Shown in pieces: positions 34,458 to 41,968 of a stretch of 64,000 bases of DNA. Origin of the DNA: Levilactobacillus tongjiangensis (lineage in GTDB: Bacteria > Bacillota > Bacilli > Lactobacillales > Lactobacillaceae); the NCBI RefSeq assembly GCF_003946345.1, contig NZ_RHNY01000002.1, positions 1-64,000 of the forward strand, given 5' to 3'. Below the pieces are notes generated by a model. It was not told the DNA's origin, did no database searches, and saw only the letters and a list, made by a program, of their open reading frames with translations. The stretch's first letter is position 1. Every line of letters starts with the position of its first letter. The translations under genes were made by a program, and so were the position numbers.

Positions 34458-35327
34458 TTGACGGCCCTAGTTACTTCCACTGCCACCTCTTCTAAGTGGC
34501 TTCAAAACTACGTCAATTCGTTTGACTGGGAAAAATTCTTGCACCTGATCACGAGTCGTTTTCTCTCGCTACTCTTTCTGACCCTGCTATTCCTAGTGAT
34601 CAACATCGTGGGAAAATGGATCTTGAACCGCAGCTTTAAGCGTTACCTGGTTCCAAAATCTGGCCCCAGCAATCGCCTACAAACCATCAGCATGCTCTCG
34701 ATGAACATCTTTCACTATACAGTTCTGTTCTTTTGGATTTACGCACTCCTTTCCACTTTAGGCGTACCCGTGGGAACGTTAATTGCTGGTGCTGGGATTT
34801 TCAGTTTAGCTTTAGGTCTCGGAGCTCAAGGCTTTGTAAGCGACTTGGTCACTGGAATCTCTATTCTGTTCGAACAACAGCTCGACGTTGGTGACACTGT
34901 TCAGATTGGCACGATTGAAGGAACCGTCACTGCAATGGGATTGCGGACCACCCAGGTTACCAGCGCTGACGGTACCGTGAACTTCATCCCCAATCGCAAC
35001 ATTACCATCATCTCTAACCGCTCCCGTAATGACATGCGGGCGACCGTTAATATTCCCATTGCATCTACCACTCCGGTTGAACAATTACCTAGCATCATCC
35101 GCGACGTGAATGATCATCTCAAGCCCGACCACCCCAACATCATCGGCGATCCAGCCCTGATTGGCGTCGTCACCCTCCCTACTGGAGAACTGGTATACCA
35201 GGTGATTGTCGTCGCTAAGAGTGGCAGCCAATACGCCCTACAAGCGACCTTCCTGACCGCATACCTAAAAGCGATTCGGACGGCTGGCATTCAACTGCCG
35301 ACGCATACCACGACACCTAGCAAGTAA
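34458..35327 (+). CDS. Mechanosensitive ion channel, MscS family
   Basis: This 289-residue MscS-type channel opens on membrane tension and protects against hypo-osmotic shock. Three hydrophobic segments lie near 27-53, 72-98 and 103-135; the pore helix is Gly/Ala-rich (LIAGAGIFSLALGLGAQGFV). The beta domain follows: DIVGDTVQIG-type QQLDVGDTVQIGTIEGTV and NFIPNRNITIISNRSR. The start is a TTG at 34458, eight bases after AAAGGAGG. It is monocistronic. The size is close to E. coli MscS. Confidence 0.92.
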   Translation: MTALVTSTATSSKWLQNYVNSFDWEKFLHLITSRFLSLLFLTLLFLVINIVGKWILNRSFKRYLVPKSGPSNRLQTISMLSMNIFHYTVLFFWIYALLSTLGVPVGTLIAGAGIFSLALGLGAQGFVSDLVTGISILFEQQLDVGDTVQIGTIEGTVTAMGLRTTQVTSADGTVNFIPNRNITIISNRSRNDMRATVNIPIASTTPVEQLPSIIRDVNDHLKPDHPNIIGDPALIGVVTLPTGELVYQVIVVAKSGSQYALQATFLTAYLKAIRTAGIQLPTHTTTPSK

Positions 35328-35329
35328 CC

Positions 35330-35354
35330 CTTTCAATCATAAATACCAATTAAA
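35330..35354. repeat. Short direct repeat, left copy
   Basis: The 25-bp stretch CTTTCAATC-ATAA-ATACCAA-TTAAA recurs imperfectly at 35748-35773. The two copies enclose a segment of about 395 bp that contains structured repeat A. Confidence 0.4.
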
Positions 35355-35410
35355 GGTTGAAAGTACAGAAGCCGTTAATAATAAGGCATTTTAGACTTAA
35401 AATTAGTCCC

Positions 35411-35595
35411 ACCCAGCCACCTGCGGCTGTCAGAGATTCCGCCTGCTGTGGGGAACGCCTCCGGCCTGAAAAGCGGTCCTTCGGCTCGGTTTGAAGCCTG
35501 GAAAAAACCACCAGTCTCCAAACACGTCCCACGCTGTAAGCCGAAAATCGGCTAACACCGTCGACACAGCTGGCTCCATCTCTGACCACCTCCGG
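35411..35595 (+). repeat. Structured intergenic repeat, copy A
   Basis: Together with 54331-54510 this forms a two-member family. On the plus strand it can fold as a closing stem (GTCAGAGAT at 35429 with ATCTCTGAC at 35578, continued by GCC/GGC), an arm GTTTG/CAAAC topped by CTGG-loop-CCAG, and a hairpin AGCCG/CGGCT. Shared primary sequence includes GCCTGCTGTGGGGA and TGACCACCTCCG. The arms differ from copy B while pairing is kept. It lies in the 497-bp gap between mscS and the YczE gene. A 79-codon frame across it on the minus strand is not credible as a gene. Confidence 0.7.
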
Positions 35596-35747
35596 TTAAA
35601 CGGGTTCTTGGAAACTAAGTTAGCTTAAATGCCTGGCTGACAGCACTTGCTCAATATTATTGGCAAACAGGCAGGCATTAATTTCCTACCAATGACTACC
35701 CCCATACCCAATTCCTGTTGTATCAGGCATAATTGGTGTTTCAGTAC

Positions 35748-35773
35748 TTTCAATCTTTAGATACCAAATAAAA
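35748..35773. repeat. Short direct repeat, right copy
   Basis: CTTTCAATC-TTTAG-ATACCAA-ATAAA matches the copy at 35330-35354 with a one-base gap and a few changes. It abuts the terminator at 35771. Confidence 0.4.
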
Positions 35774-35818
35774 CACCTGAGACACTGGTCGGAAACGACC
35801 AGTGTCTCAGGTGTTTTT
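35771..35818. terminator. Strong bidirectional terminator
   Basis: AAACACCTGAGACACTGGTC and GACCAGTGTCTCAGGTGTTT form a perfect stem of about 20 bp with a four- to six-base loop, flanked by A-rich and T-rich tails. It ends the leftward adh-cyclase-YczE transcript and could stop rightward transcripts through repeat A. Confidence 0.88.
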
Positions 35819-35824
35819 TGGGTG

Positions 35825-36496
35825 TTAATTGTTCACCATTTCAGAATTTAACTTACTCACTTTGCCTTCAGCCACCCATTTAGAAAATGGTGTCAGAACT
35901 TTCATCAGTTGGTCAACGATTGGCCCATAACCAAAGATAGCTACTAATGTCCCAATCCCCCAGGCTCCGCCAAGTAACCAAGCGGCGCTGAACAGGATTG
36001 CATAAACAATTGTCAACGAGATGCCATAGCCCTTATGAATAATTTCCCCCAGTGATAGGGTCAAAATATCTGAAGTCTGGTAACCAAAATCCATCGGAAT
36101 ATAGTACGCCAAGGCCAGACAAACTAAGGCTGTTCCAATAATAATACAAAGAATCTTGACCGCAACCGAGGGACTGCCCGGAATCACAGCATTAACCACC
36201 GGTGACATCAGATCTAGACAAGGACCAATCCCAAAACAATATGCAAACGATCCAAAATTAACCAATTTGCGATTCAAGAAGAAAAATAAGACGAAGATAC
36301 CACCTTCAAAAGTTAGTGACGCCATTCCTAACGAGATATTAAACGTTGAGGATAAAGCTAACTCCCACATGGTCAGGGGATCTGTCCCCCATCCTGCCTT
36401 AACGAAGAAATCCACACCCAAAGCACAAACCGGAACAGAAGGAACAACGGCTAAACATTTTCGCAAGTAGTATCCAATCTTATTTTTAGTCATCAT
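35825..36496 (-). CDS. YczE/YyaS/YitT family membrane protein
   Basis: This 223-residue integral membrane protein has about six hydrophobic segments. Conserved family parts are LGVDFFVKAGWGTDPLTMWE near residues 22-41 and FGYQTSDILTLSLGEIIHKG near 131-150. YczE-type proteins are uncharacterised; a transport or sensing role is often guessed. Its ATG overlaps the end of the cyclase gene, so the two are translationally coupled. It is the last gene of an operon with the dehydrogenase and cyclase, and may export or import their substrate (inference). Confidence 0.8.
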   Translation of the reverse strand: MMTKNKIGYYLRKCLAVVPSVPVCALGVDFFVKAGWGTDPLTMWELALSSTFNISLGMASLTFEGGIFVLFFFLNRKLVNFGSFAYCFGIGPCLDLMSPVVNAVIPGSPSVAVKILCIIIGTALVCLALAYYIPMDFGYQTSDILTLSLGEIIHKGYGISLTIVYAILFSAAWLLGGAWGIGTLVAIFGYGPIVDQLMKVLTPFSKWVAEGKVSKLNSEMVNN

Positions 36497-37145
36497 CCAC
36501 TACCTCAATCGCCACTGGCCGTACCGGAGAGCCATCACAATGCCACCGAATCGGGAAACTAGCTAGATAGAAGTTATCACTCTGAATACGGTCAAAATGC
36601 CCCCAGTTCTCCCCAATCATCAAGCTCCGATTACTGAAAAGGTCATGTACTGGAAATTCAGTGCCACCAGTTTGATCGGCGTTAATCGTATCAATTCCTA
36701 AGAATTTAATTCCATGTGCCACCAATGCCTCAGCTACTTCACCACTAACAAATGGGTGCTTGAAGTAAGTCTCTGTATGAATGTACTTATCCGTCCACCC
36801 AGTTTTAAATAAAACAAACGGGTGTGTCGTAACGTTTTCCAAATATGGGGCGACGTCGTCCAATGTAATCGGTTCGTTTTCACCCTTCCCCGTAACGTCA
36901 ATCAGCATTGCCTTTCCAAAGAAGAGGTCGAGTGGCATATCATCTACTCGAGTGCCTTCATCCCGAAAGTGAAACGGTGCGTCGACATGTGATCCGGATT
37001 GAGACCCTAGGTGGATACTAGATAAATTGTACCCATCGTGTTCCGTGGTCGTGGCCACTTCGAAATGAGGCTCTGGGTCGCCCGGATAAATCGGTGTGTC
37101 ATCGTTTAAATCTAAGGAGAGGTCATCAAATTGTTTGATATTCAT
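36486..37145 (-). CDS. Cyclase family (kynurenine formamidase-like) hydrolase
   Basis: This 219-residue metal-dependent hydrolase has the family signature GSHVDAPFHF at residues 51-60 (H53, D55 and H59 as metal ligands), preceded by the conserved LSLDLNDDTPIYPGDP at 9-24. GIDTINADQTGGTEFPVHDL near 150-170 gives further ligands. Relatives hydrolyse formylkynurenine, isatin or cyclic amides and esters. The substrate here is unknown and there is no tryptophan-catabolism gene nearby. AAGGAAG precedes the ATG. It lies in an operon between the alcohol dehydrogenase and the YczE gene. Confidence 0.85.
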   Translation of the reverse strand: MNIKQFDDLSLDLNDDTPIYPGDPEPHFEVATTTEHDGYNLSSIHLGSQSGSHVDAPFHFRDEGTRVDDMPLDLFFGKAMLIDVTGKGENEPITLDDVAPYLENVTTHPFVLFKTGWTDKYIHTETYFKHPFVSGEVAEALVAHGIKFLGIDTINADQTGGTEFPVHDLFSNRSLMIGENWGHFDRIQSDNFYLASFPIRWHCDGSPVRPVAIEVVDDD

Positions 37146-37167
37146 GAGAGTTACTTCCTTTCAATTA

Positions 37168-38319
37168 TTAGAGGTTGTAGGCTTTTTCAATAATTTCTTC
37201 ATATGCCGATGCTGTCATCGTTTTCGAATTATCCAATGTTAGGTCATTTTTCATGGCCTTCTCTGAGATTCCAACAAATTCATCCGAGTTGAGACCGCCT
37301 AGTTCTTTTAAGTTTGGTAAATCAAATTGGCGAATCATCTGACGAAGAACCTCTACACCGGCACGGGCAGTTTCTTCAGCCGAATCCAACTGAGACACTC
37401 CTAATGCCTCGGCAATATCGGCAAACCGTTTCCAATTTGAATCCAAATTGTATTCAATTGTCGGTACCAACAACAGAGCATTCACTAAGCCATGAGGAAA
37501 ATCATGGAGTGCCCCAATAGTTTCAGACAAAGCATGAACGGATCCAACATTAGCATTGATAAAAGCCATGCCAGCAATAGAAGATGCGACTAACATATTT
37601 TCCCTAGCCGTAATATCTTGTGGTGATTTAAACGCCTGCACTAGATTTTCGTGAACTAGTCGAATCGCTTGTAGAGCTAGAGCATCTGAAATCGGATTAT
37701 GTACTTTACACGTGTATGCCTCAATTGCATGAGTCATAACATCCATCCCTGGGCCAGCGGTTGCTTTAGCTGGTAAGGTTAATGTCAGCTCAGGATCCAA
37801 TAGCGCAATCGTTGGAATCAGATTAACTTCATCTTGAAAAGCCATCTTGAAATGACGTTCAGTATCATCAATTACCGCACAGAAAGTAACTTCACTACCC
37901 GTTCCCGCCGTAGTTGGAATGCAGATTATGGGTAGCATGTGTTGCGCTAACGGTTTGGCATCCCAGTCAGAACACGTTCCCCCGTTAGTCACTAACGCTG
38001 CGATAGCTTTCCCTTCATCCATGGCACTGCCACCACCTAAAGCAATGACTAAATCAACGTTCTGTTCCTCAGCTAGCTTAGCCCCTGCTTCACAATCATA
38101 ATCGCGGGGATTCGGTTGAACATCGGCAAATTCTTGTGACTTAATTCCCATACTACTCAAAGACCTCTGAATTCGCGCCATAACTGCTGAACCTTTGAAA
38201 AAGGAATCGCAGACAATCAATGCATTAGTTGCAGATAGTCCATGTGCGTGATCCCCAACATTATCTAATTCACCCGCACCAGAAATGATTCGGGTCTGAT
38301 GATTAAATTGAAAATTCAT
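37168..38319 (-). CDS. Iron-containing (group III) alcohol dehydrogenase
   Basis: This 383-residue NAD(P)-dependent dehydrogenase interconverts alcohols and aldehydes or ketones. The cofactor loop is GGGSAMDEGK at 95-104. The metal ligands are D193 and H197 (GMDVMTHAIEAY), H262 (SVHALSETIG) and H276 (HDFPHG). The length is standard for the family. AGGAGGG precedes the ATG. It is the first gene of the operon read from the MerR-type promoter at 38358-38388. Base composition is visibly more AT-rich than the flanking housekeeping genes. Confidence 0.92.
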   Translation of the reverse strand: MNFQFNHQTRIISGAGELDNVGDHAHGLSATNALIVCDSFFKGSAVMARIQRSLSSMGIKSQEFADVQPNPRDYDCEAGAKLAEEQNVDLVIALGGGSAMDEGKAIAALVTNGGTCSDWDAKPLAQHMLPIICIPTTAGTGSEVTFCAVIDDTERHFKMAFQDEVNLIPTIALLDPELTLTLPAKATAGPGMDVMTHAIEAYTCKVHNPISDALALQAIRLVHENLVQAFKSPQDITARENMLVASSIAGMAFINANVGSVHALSETIGALHDFPHGLVNALLLVPTIEYNLDSNWKRFADIAEALGVSQLDSAEETARAGVEVLRQMIRQFDLPNLKELGGLNSDEFVGISEKAMKNDLTLDNSKTMTASAYEEIIEKAYNL

Positions 38320-38357
38320 AATATTCCCTCCTGATTTGTGATATCATTTACAATGTT

Positions 38358-38388
38358 AAGATAAACCCTACGGTAACTATAGAGTAAA
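38358..38388 (-). promoter_or_regulatory. MerR-type promoter with 19-bp spacer and palindromic operator
   Basis: The minus strand shows -35 TTTACT (38388-38383), a 19-bp spacer and -10 TATCTT (38363-38358). The spacer lies in the palindrome ACTCTATAGTTAC plus CGTAGGGT (38365-38385), with arms ACYCTA and TAGRGT. Over-long spacers with a central dyad are the hallmark of promoters that MerR-family proteins untwist. The merR-type gene is divergent, 17 bases away. Confidence 0.75.
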
Positions 38389-38401
38389 GGGGAATGTGCA
38401 A

Positions 38402-39205
38402 ATGAACACAAAACAATATCGAATCGGTGAGTTTGCCCGCCTTACAGGCGTTAAGAAACAAACGCTATTGTGGTACGACAAGATTGGACTCTTTAATCCG
38501 GCTGAAATTGGACCAAATGGCTATCGTTACTATACACTGAATCAGTTTGATCTCTTTAGCGTCATTCGTAGTTTTCAAAGCATTGGTATGTCCTTGGAAG
38601 AGATCAAAAACATCTTACAAAATCGTAACCCTCAGTCCAGTCAAAAAATTTTTTCACAACAGTTAAAAAAGGTCCAAAAAGAAATTACACTTGGAGAAAA
38701 CCTGGCTAGTTCACTTCAACAACGTATCCAAATTATCCAAAGCGCCAAGACAGTTGATACACAAACCATTCATATCGAAAGCCAGCCAGCACAGTTTTTA
38801 TTCCGCTCAAAGAGCTTTCAGGATATTTCGCCGGAAGAACAAGCCGTTGAAATCTCGAAAATCACAAATTTCCGTTACCAAACAAATCAATTTGGCAGTG
38901 CTTTAGGCGCCATGGTTGGGAAAGATAATTTTTTAAGTGGTAAGACAGTTTACAATTACTACTATTGCGAAGTTCGTGCCGAAGATAGCAACTACATCAA
39001 ACCACAAGGTACATATTTAACGGGATTCTATCATGGTGACTACCGGGATACTTATAAAATCTACATGGAGATTCGGCGCTATGCTCACCAACATCACTTC
39101 GAACTGGGACCTTACAGTTATGAACAAAGCTTTATTGACGAAACTCTCTCGGCCACTCCGCAAGAATATTTAACGCGGGTCTCTATCCCGCTTCAGGAAG
39201 ACTAA
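38402..39205 (+). CDS. MerR family transcriptional regulator with GyrI-like effector domain
   Basis: This 267-residue regulator has an N-terminal MerR winged helix (YRIGEFARLTGVKKQTLLWY, then GYRYYTLNQFDLFSVIRSF), a linking coiled coil at about 75-115, and a C-terminal effector-binding domain of the BmrR/GyrI type, which binds small hydrophobic or cationic ligands. The ATG at 38402 is chosen over a GTG at 38396 because AAAGGGGA has proper spacing only to the former. It is divergent from the dehydrogenase operon and most likely activates it on ligand binding. The codon and base use is AT-rich, unlike its right-hand neighbours. Confidence 0.9.
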   Translation: MNTKQYRIGEFARLTGVKKQTLLWYDKIGLFNPAEIGPNGYRYYTLNQFDLFSVIRSFQSIGMSLEEIKNILQNRNPQSSQKIFSQQLKKVQKEITLGENLASSLQQRIQIIQSAKTVDTQTIHIESQPAQFLFRSKSFQDISPEEQAVEISKITNFRYQTNQFGSALGAMVGKDNFLSGKTVYNYYYCEVRAEDSNYIKPQGTYLTGFYHGDYRDTYKIYMEIRRYAHQHHFELGPYSYEQSFIDETLSATPQEYLTRVSIPLQED

Positions 39206-39225
39206 CTACTAAACATGACCATATT

Positions 39226-39267
39226 AAAACCCCCAAGATTGAGACTTCCGTCCAACCTTGGGGGTTT
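39226..39267. terminator. Terminator between the convergent merR-type gene and cbpB
   Basis: AAACCCCCAAG and CTTGGGGGTTT form an 11-bp stem with a 19-base loop. T residues follow on the plus strand and TTTTAATAT on the minus strand, so it probably works for both genes. Confidence 0.72.
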
Positions 39268-39317
39268 CATAGTAATATTCAATTTATTAACGAAGAAAGC
39301 GTGACACACTTAACACC

Positions 39318-39806
39318 CTACTTATCTTCTTCCACCACATTTTCCCGCGGAATAACTTCATAATAGTTAGCTAAGTTATGTGCTAAGTAGTTAATTCGCT
39401 TTAAAATTTCACGCCGCGTAATAATCCCCTGGAAGACTTTATGCTCATCAACCAACGGAATAAACGGCTCGTTAATCATATAGTTTAAAATAGTTTCGAG
39501 TTTTGTCGGATCATCGACCCAGTGCTCCACCGGCAACATCACATCGGCGACCGTATAATTGCTTAACTGATCAACTGCGGCGCCCGGGACATGCAAGAGT
39601 TTATCCGTAATCACCGCCAAGGAGATCATCCCCTGCAGGTGGTCGTCCGCATCCAACACGGGAATCCGACTATAGCCCACCTTCGACAGGACCATAAAGG
39701 CGTGTTCCAACGTATTTGTCGCAGTCACGTTCGCGACAATGTCAGCGGAAATCACATAGCTCTTGGGATCATTACGCAGCATTCGCGCAACAGCGGGGTC
39801 AATCAT
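39318..39806 (-). CDS. cbpB: CBS-domain protein CbpB (cyclic-di-AMP binding)
   Basis: This 162-residue protein consists of a CBS-domain pair: YVISADIVANVTATNTLEHAF with VGYSRIPVLDADDHLQGMI (residues about 16-65), and a second CBS repeat at about 85-145 with LVDEHKVFQGIITRREIL. It resembles CbpB/DarB proteins, which bind c-di-AMP and, when free, stimulate Rel or pyruvate carboxylase in relatives. AAAGGATG precedes the ATG. It is downstream of yfcE-rdgB-murI and may be cotranscribed with them. Confidence 0.85.
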   Translation of the reverse strand: MIDPAVARMLRNDPKSYVISADIVANVTATNTLEHAFMVLSKVGYSRIPVLDADDHLQGMISLAVITDKLLHVPGAAVDQLSNYTVADVMLPVEHWVDDPTKLETILNYMINEPFIPLVDEHKVFQGIITRREILKRINYLAHNLANYYEVIPRENVVEEDK

Positions 39807-39828
39807 GGGAGTCTCATCCTTTCTACAA

Positions 39829-40347
39829 CTAAGCGTGGTTAAACGTAAACATTAATTCTGAAACGGGTTGGGCTTGGCGATCATAGTATTGAATCGTCCA
39901 CGCTTTATCAGTTAACGTAATCAAAGCACACGTCCCACCGAGGCGTTCATACTCCCCACGTGGTTGACTAATACTGCCAGGATTAACGAAGATGTGTCCA
40001 CCCTCCTGGTCGACGGCCAACTGATGCGTGTGGCCGTAGAAAACAAAGGCGGCTTCTTCTTGATCCGCCCGCAATTTTAATTTAGTCAAGTCCCAGTTCA
40101 CGTCATCATGGTGACCATGTGTCAGCAGGACCTGCTGACCGTCAACCAAGGGCGTCTCCACCATTGGTAGCGTGCTGCCAAAATCCATGTTTCCTTGAAC
40201 CGCATAGACGTCCTTAAACCAAGGATCATCCGCCGCCATTTCAGAATCCCCACAGTGAAAGATCGTGTCTGGTTGTAACGTCGCTTTTAGGCTGACCAGA
40301 ATGTCTCGATCACCGTGATTATCACTGACCACTAACCATTTTGTCAT
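39829..40347 (-). CDS. YfcE/YsnB-type metallophosphoesterase
   Basis: This 172-residue phosphodiesterase has all metal motifs of the MJ0936/YfcE family: VVSDNHG at 7-13, FHCGDSEM, VQGNMDFG, LTHGHHDD and FYGHTHQL, followed by NPGSISQPRG. Its usual partner is RdgB, encoded immediately upstream, and the order murI-rdgB-ysnB is that of Bacillus. GGGAGG lies before the ATG. The natural substrate is unknown. Confidence 0.9.
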   Translation of the reverse strand: MTKWLVVSDNHGDRDILVSLKATLQPDTIFHCGDSEMAADDPWFKDVYAVQGNMDFGSTLPMVETPLVDGQQVLLTHGHHDDVNWDLTKLKLRADQEEAAFVFYGHTHQLAVDQEGGHIFVNPGSISQPRGEYERLGGTCALITLTDKAWTIQYYDRQAQPVSELMFTFNHA

Positions 40348-40350
40348 TGC

Positions 40351-40950
40351 CTAGGCCTCCCACCATGCGTCAAACTGAGGTAACATCGCCGCGGTCGCCT
40401 TGGCCCGATGACTGTGCTGATTTTTCTTTGCCAAACTCATTTCAGCAAAGGTCTGGCCCTCAGCGGGAACGAAGAATAAGGGATCGTAGCCAAAACCATC
40501 TGCGCCACGCGGAGCCGTAAGAATCTGACCACGCACTTCCCCAGTGCTCACCAGTTGCTGACCATTGGGCTTAACCAACACCAATGAGGTGTGAAAGGCT
40601 GCCGTCCGCTTGTCAGCTGGCACGTTAGCTAGGTTCGCTAACAATTTTTCATTGTTTTTCGCATCATCATGATCTCCAGCGTATCTAGCCGAATAGATGC
40701 CGGGTTCGCCATTCAGCGCGTCCACCATCAACCCTGAATCGTCAGCCAACACGGGTAACTGCGTCGCCTGAGCGACTGCTGTTGCCTTCAACGTTGCATT
40801 TTCAGTAAAAGTCGTTCCGGTCTCTTGAACCTGATCGAGATCTGGAAAATCTGCCAGTGTCTTAACTGTCAGACCCTTGGGCTCAAAAATGGCGCGAAAT
40901 TCCCGCGCTTTTCCCGCATTATTCGTGGCAATCACGATTGTATTTTCCAT
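40351..40950 (-). CDS. rdgB: XTP/dITP diphosphatase (non-canonical purine NTP pyrophosphatase)
   Basis: This 199-residue HAM1/RdgB-family enzyme removes ITP, dITP and XTP from nucleotide pools. The signatures are IATNNAGKAREF near the N-terminus, ADDSGLMVDALNGEPGIYSARYAG near residues 68-91, and GFGYDPLFFVPAEGQTFAEM. Its ATG is three bases from the end of murI with GGAGGAAAA overlapping the racemase stop. It is followed at once by the phosphoesterase gene. Confidence 0.95.
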   Translation of the reverse strand: MENTIVIATNNAGKAREFRAIFEPKGLTVKTLADFPDLDQVQETGTTFTENATLKATAVAQATQLPVLADDSGLMVDALNGEPGIYSARYAGDHDDAKNNEKLLANLANVPADKRTAAFHTSLVLVKPNGQQLVSTGEVRGQILTAPRGADGFGYDPLFFVPAEGQTFAEMSLAKKNQHSHRAKATAAMLPQFDAWWEA

Positions 40951-40952
40951 GG

Positions 40953-41780
40953 TTAGTTTTCCTCCGTTAAACTCGCTAACTCTGCGACTGGTAAATGTTG
41001 GGCGTGTACTGACTTACCCAACCAATCGGTGGCCAACTCGTCAAACTGCTGGGCATCACCAGTGGTCCAGTAAGCCGCTGTCACGCCATCGTGGCTCGTA
41101 TTTGTCAGCTGTTGCTCAGCCAAAATTTGTTGGGCTCGCTGAGCAGTTGCCGTTCCGGGATCAACCAACGTCACGTCGGACCCGATTGCTTGTTGGATTA
41201 CCCCCGCCAATAGTGGATAATGCGTGCAGCCCATCACCAACGTATCTAACTGCTGGCCCCGTAATGCCGCTAAACTCTCGCTGACCACTGTTAGCGCGTG
41301 GGGTGAAGTCAAATCATTCTGTTCGGCTAACGTCACCATTGCTGGACACGCAGCACTCTTCACAACTGCCTGGGAATCCGCGCGTAAAATATCTTGGCGG
41401 TACTGATCACTCTTCACCGTTCCCTCAGTCGCAATCACACCAATCCGATGGTTCTTAGTGGTCGCAACCGCCGCCTGTGCGCCGGGAGCAATGACCCCCA
41501 CCACGGGAAAGGGAAATTCCTTTTGTATCTGAGGCAACGCCGCTGCGGTTGCGGTATTACAGGCGATGATCAACATTTTAATATTTGCCCGTTGTTTTAA
41601 GTAGCTGGCAATTTGCCGCGTAAAGGTCGTGACTTCCGCCACCGACCGTGGCCCGTATGGCAATCGTGCTTGGTCCCCTAGAAATACCGTATTTTCGTTC
41701 GGCATGAGTCGCTGAACTTCCTTTAAAACCGTTAAGCCGCCGACTCCTGAATCCATCAGTCCAATTGGATCTTTTTGCAT
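40953..41780 (-). CDS. murI: Glutamate racemase
   Basis: This 275-residue cofactor-independent racemase makes D-glutamate for peptidoglycan. It opens with IGLMDSGVGGLTVLKEV. The two catalytic cysteines are in IACNTATAAALP (near residue 74) and VMGCTHYPLL (near 185). FLGDQARLPYGPRS is the conserved active-site loop. AAGGAGC precedes the ATG. It heads the murI-rdgB-yfcE set on the minus strand, divergent from yslB. Confidence 0.96.
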   Translation of the reverse strand: MQKDPIGLMDSGVGGLTVLKEVQRLMPNENTVFLGDQARLPYGPRSVAEVTTFTRQIASYLKQRANIKMLIIACNTATAAALPQIQKEFPFPVVGVIAPGAQAAVATTKNHRIGVIATEGTVKSDQYRQDILRADSQAVVKSAACPAMVTLAEQNDLTSPHALTVVSESLAALRGQQLDTLVMGCTHYPLLAGVIQQAIGSDVTLVDPGTATAQRAQQILAEQQLTNTSHDGVTAAYWTTGDAQQFDELATDWLGKSVHAQHLPVAELASLTEEN

Positions 41781-41925
41781 GAATCAACGCTCCTTCGCGA
41801 ATTACTTGAAACTATATTATCGCCTTTTTATGAATCGTTTTCAAGTTTCGGGTCAGCCAAAACGCTTCTGACAACTAAAAAATGGTTAAATTTCCTGACA
41901 GTCCAACTTCCCTAAAAATATACGG

Positions 41926-41936
41926 TATAATATAAT
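41926..41936 (+). promoter_or_regulatory. -10 region of yslB
   Basis: Two overlapping TATAAT hexamers (41926 and 41931) lie 32-38 bases before the GTG start. No convincing -35 is visible. Confidence 0.5.
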
Positions 41937-41968
41937 CAGAATCTATTCGGATGAAGGAGCCAACCATC

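Noticed and set aside
41829-41845. GAATCGTTTTCAA upstream of murI considered as a cre site
   Set aside because: Spacing and the distal half deviate from the cre consensus on both strands.
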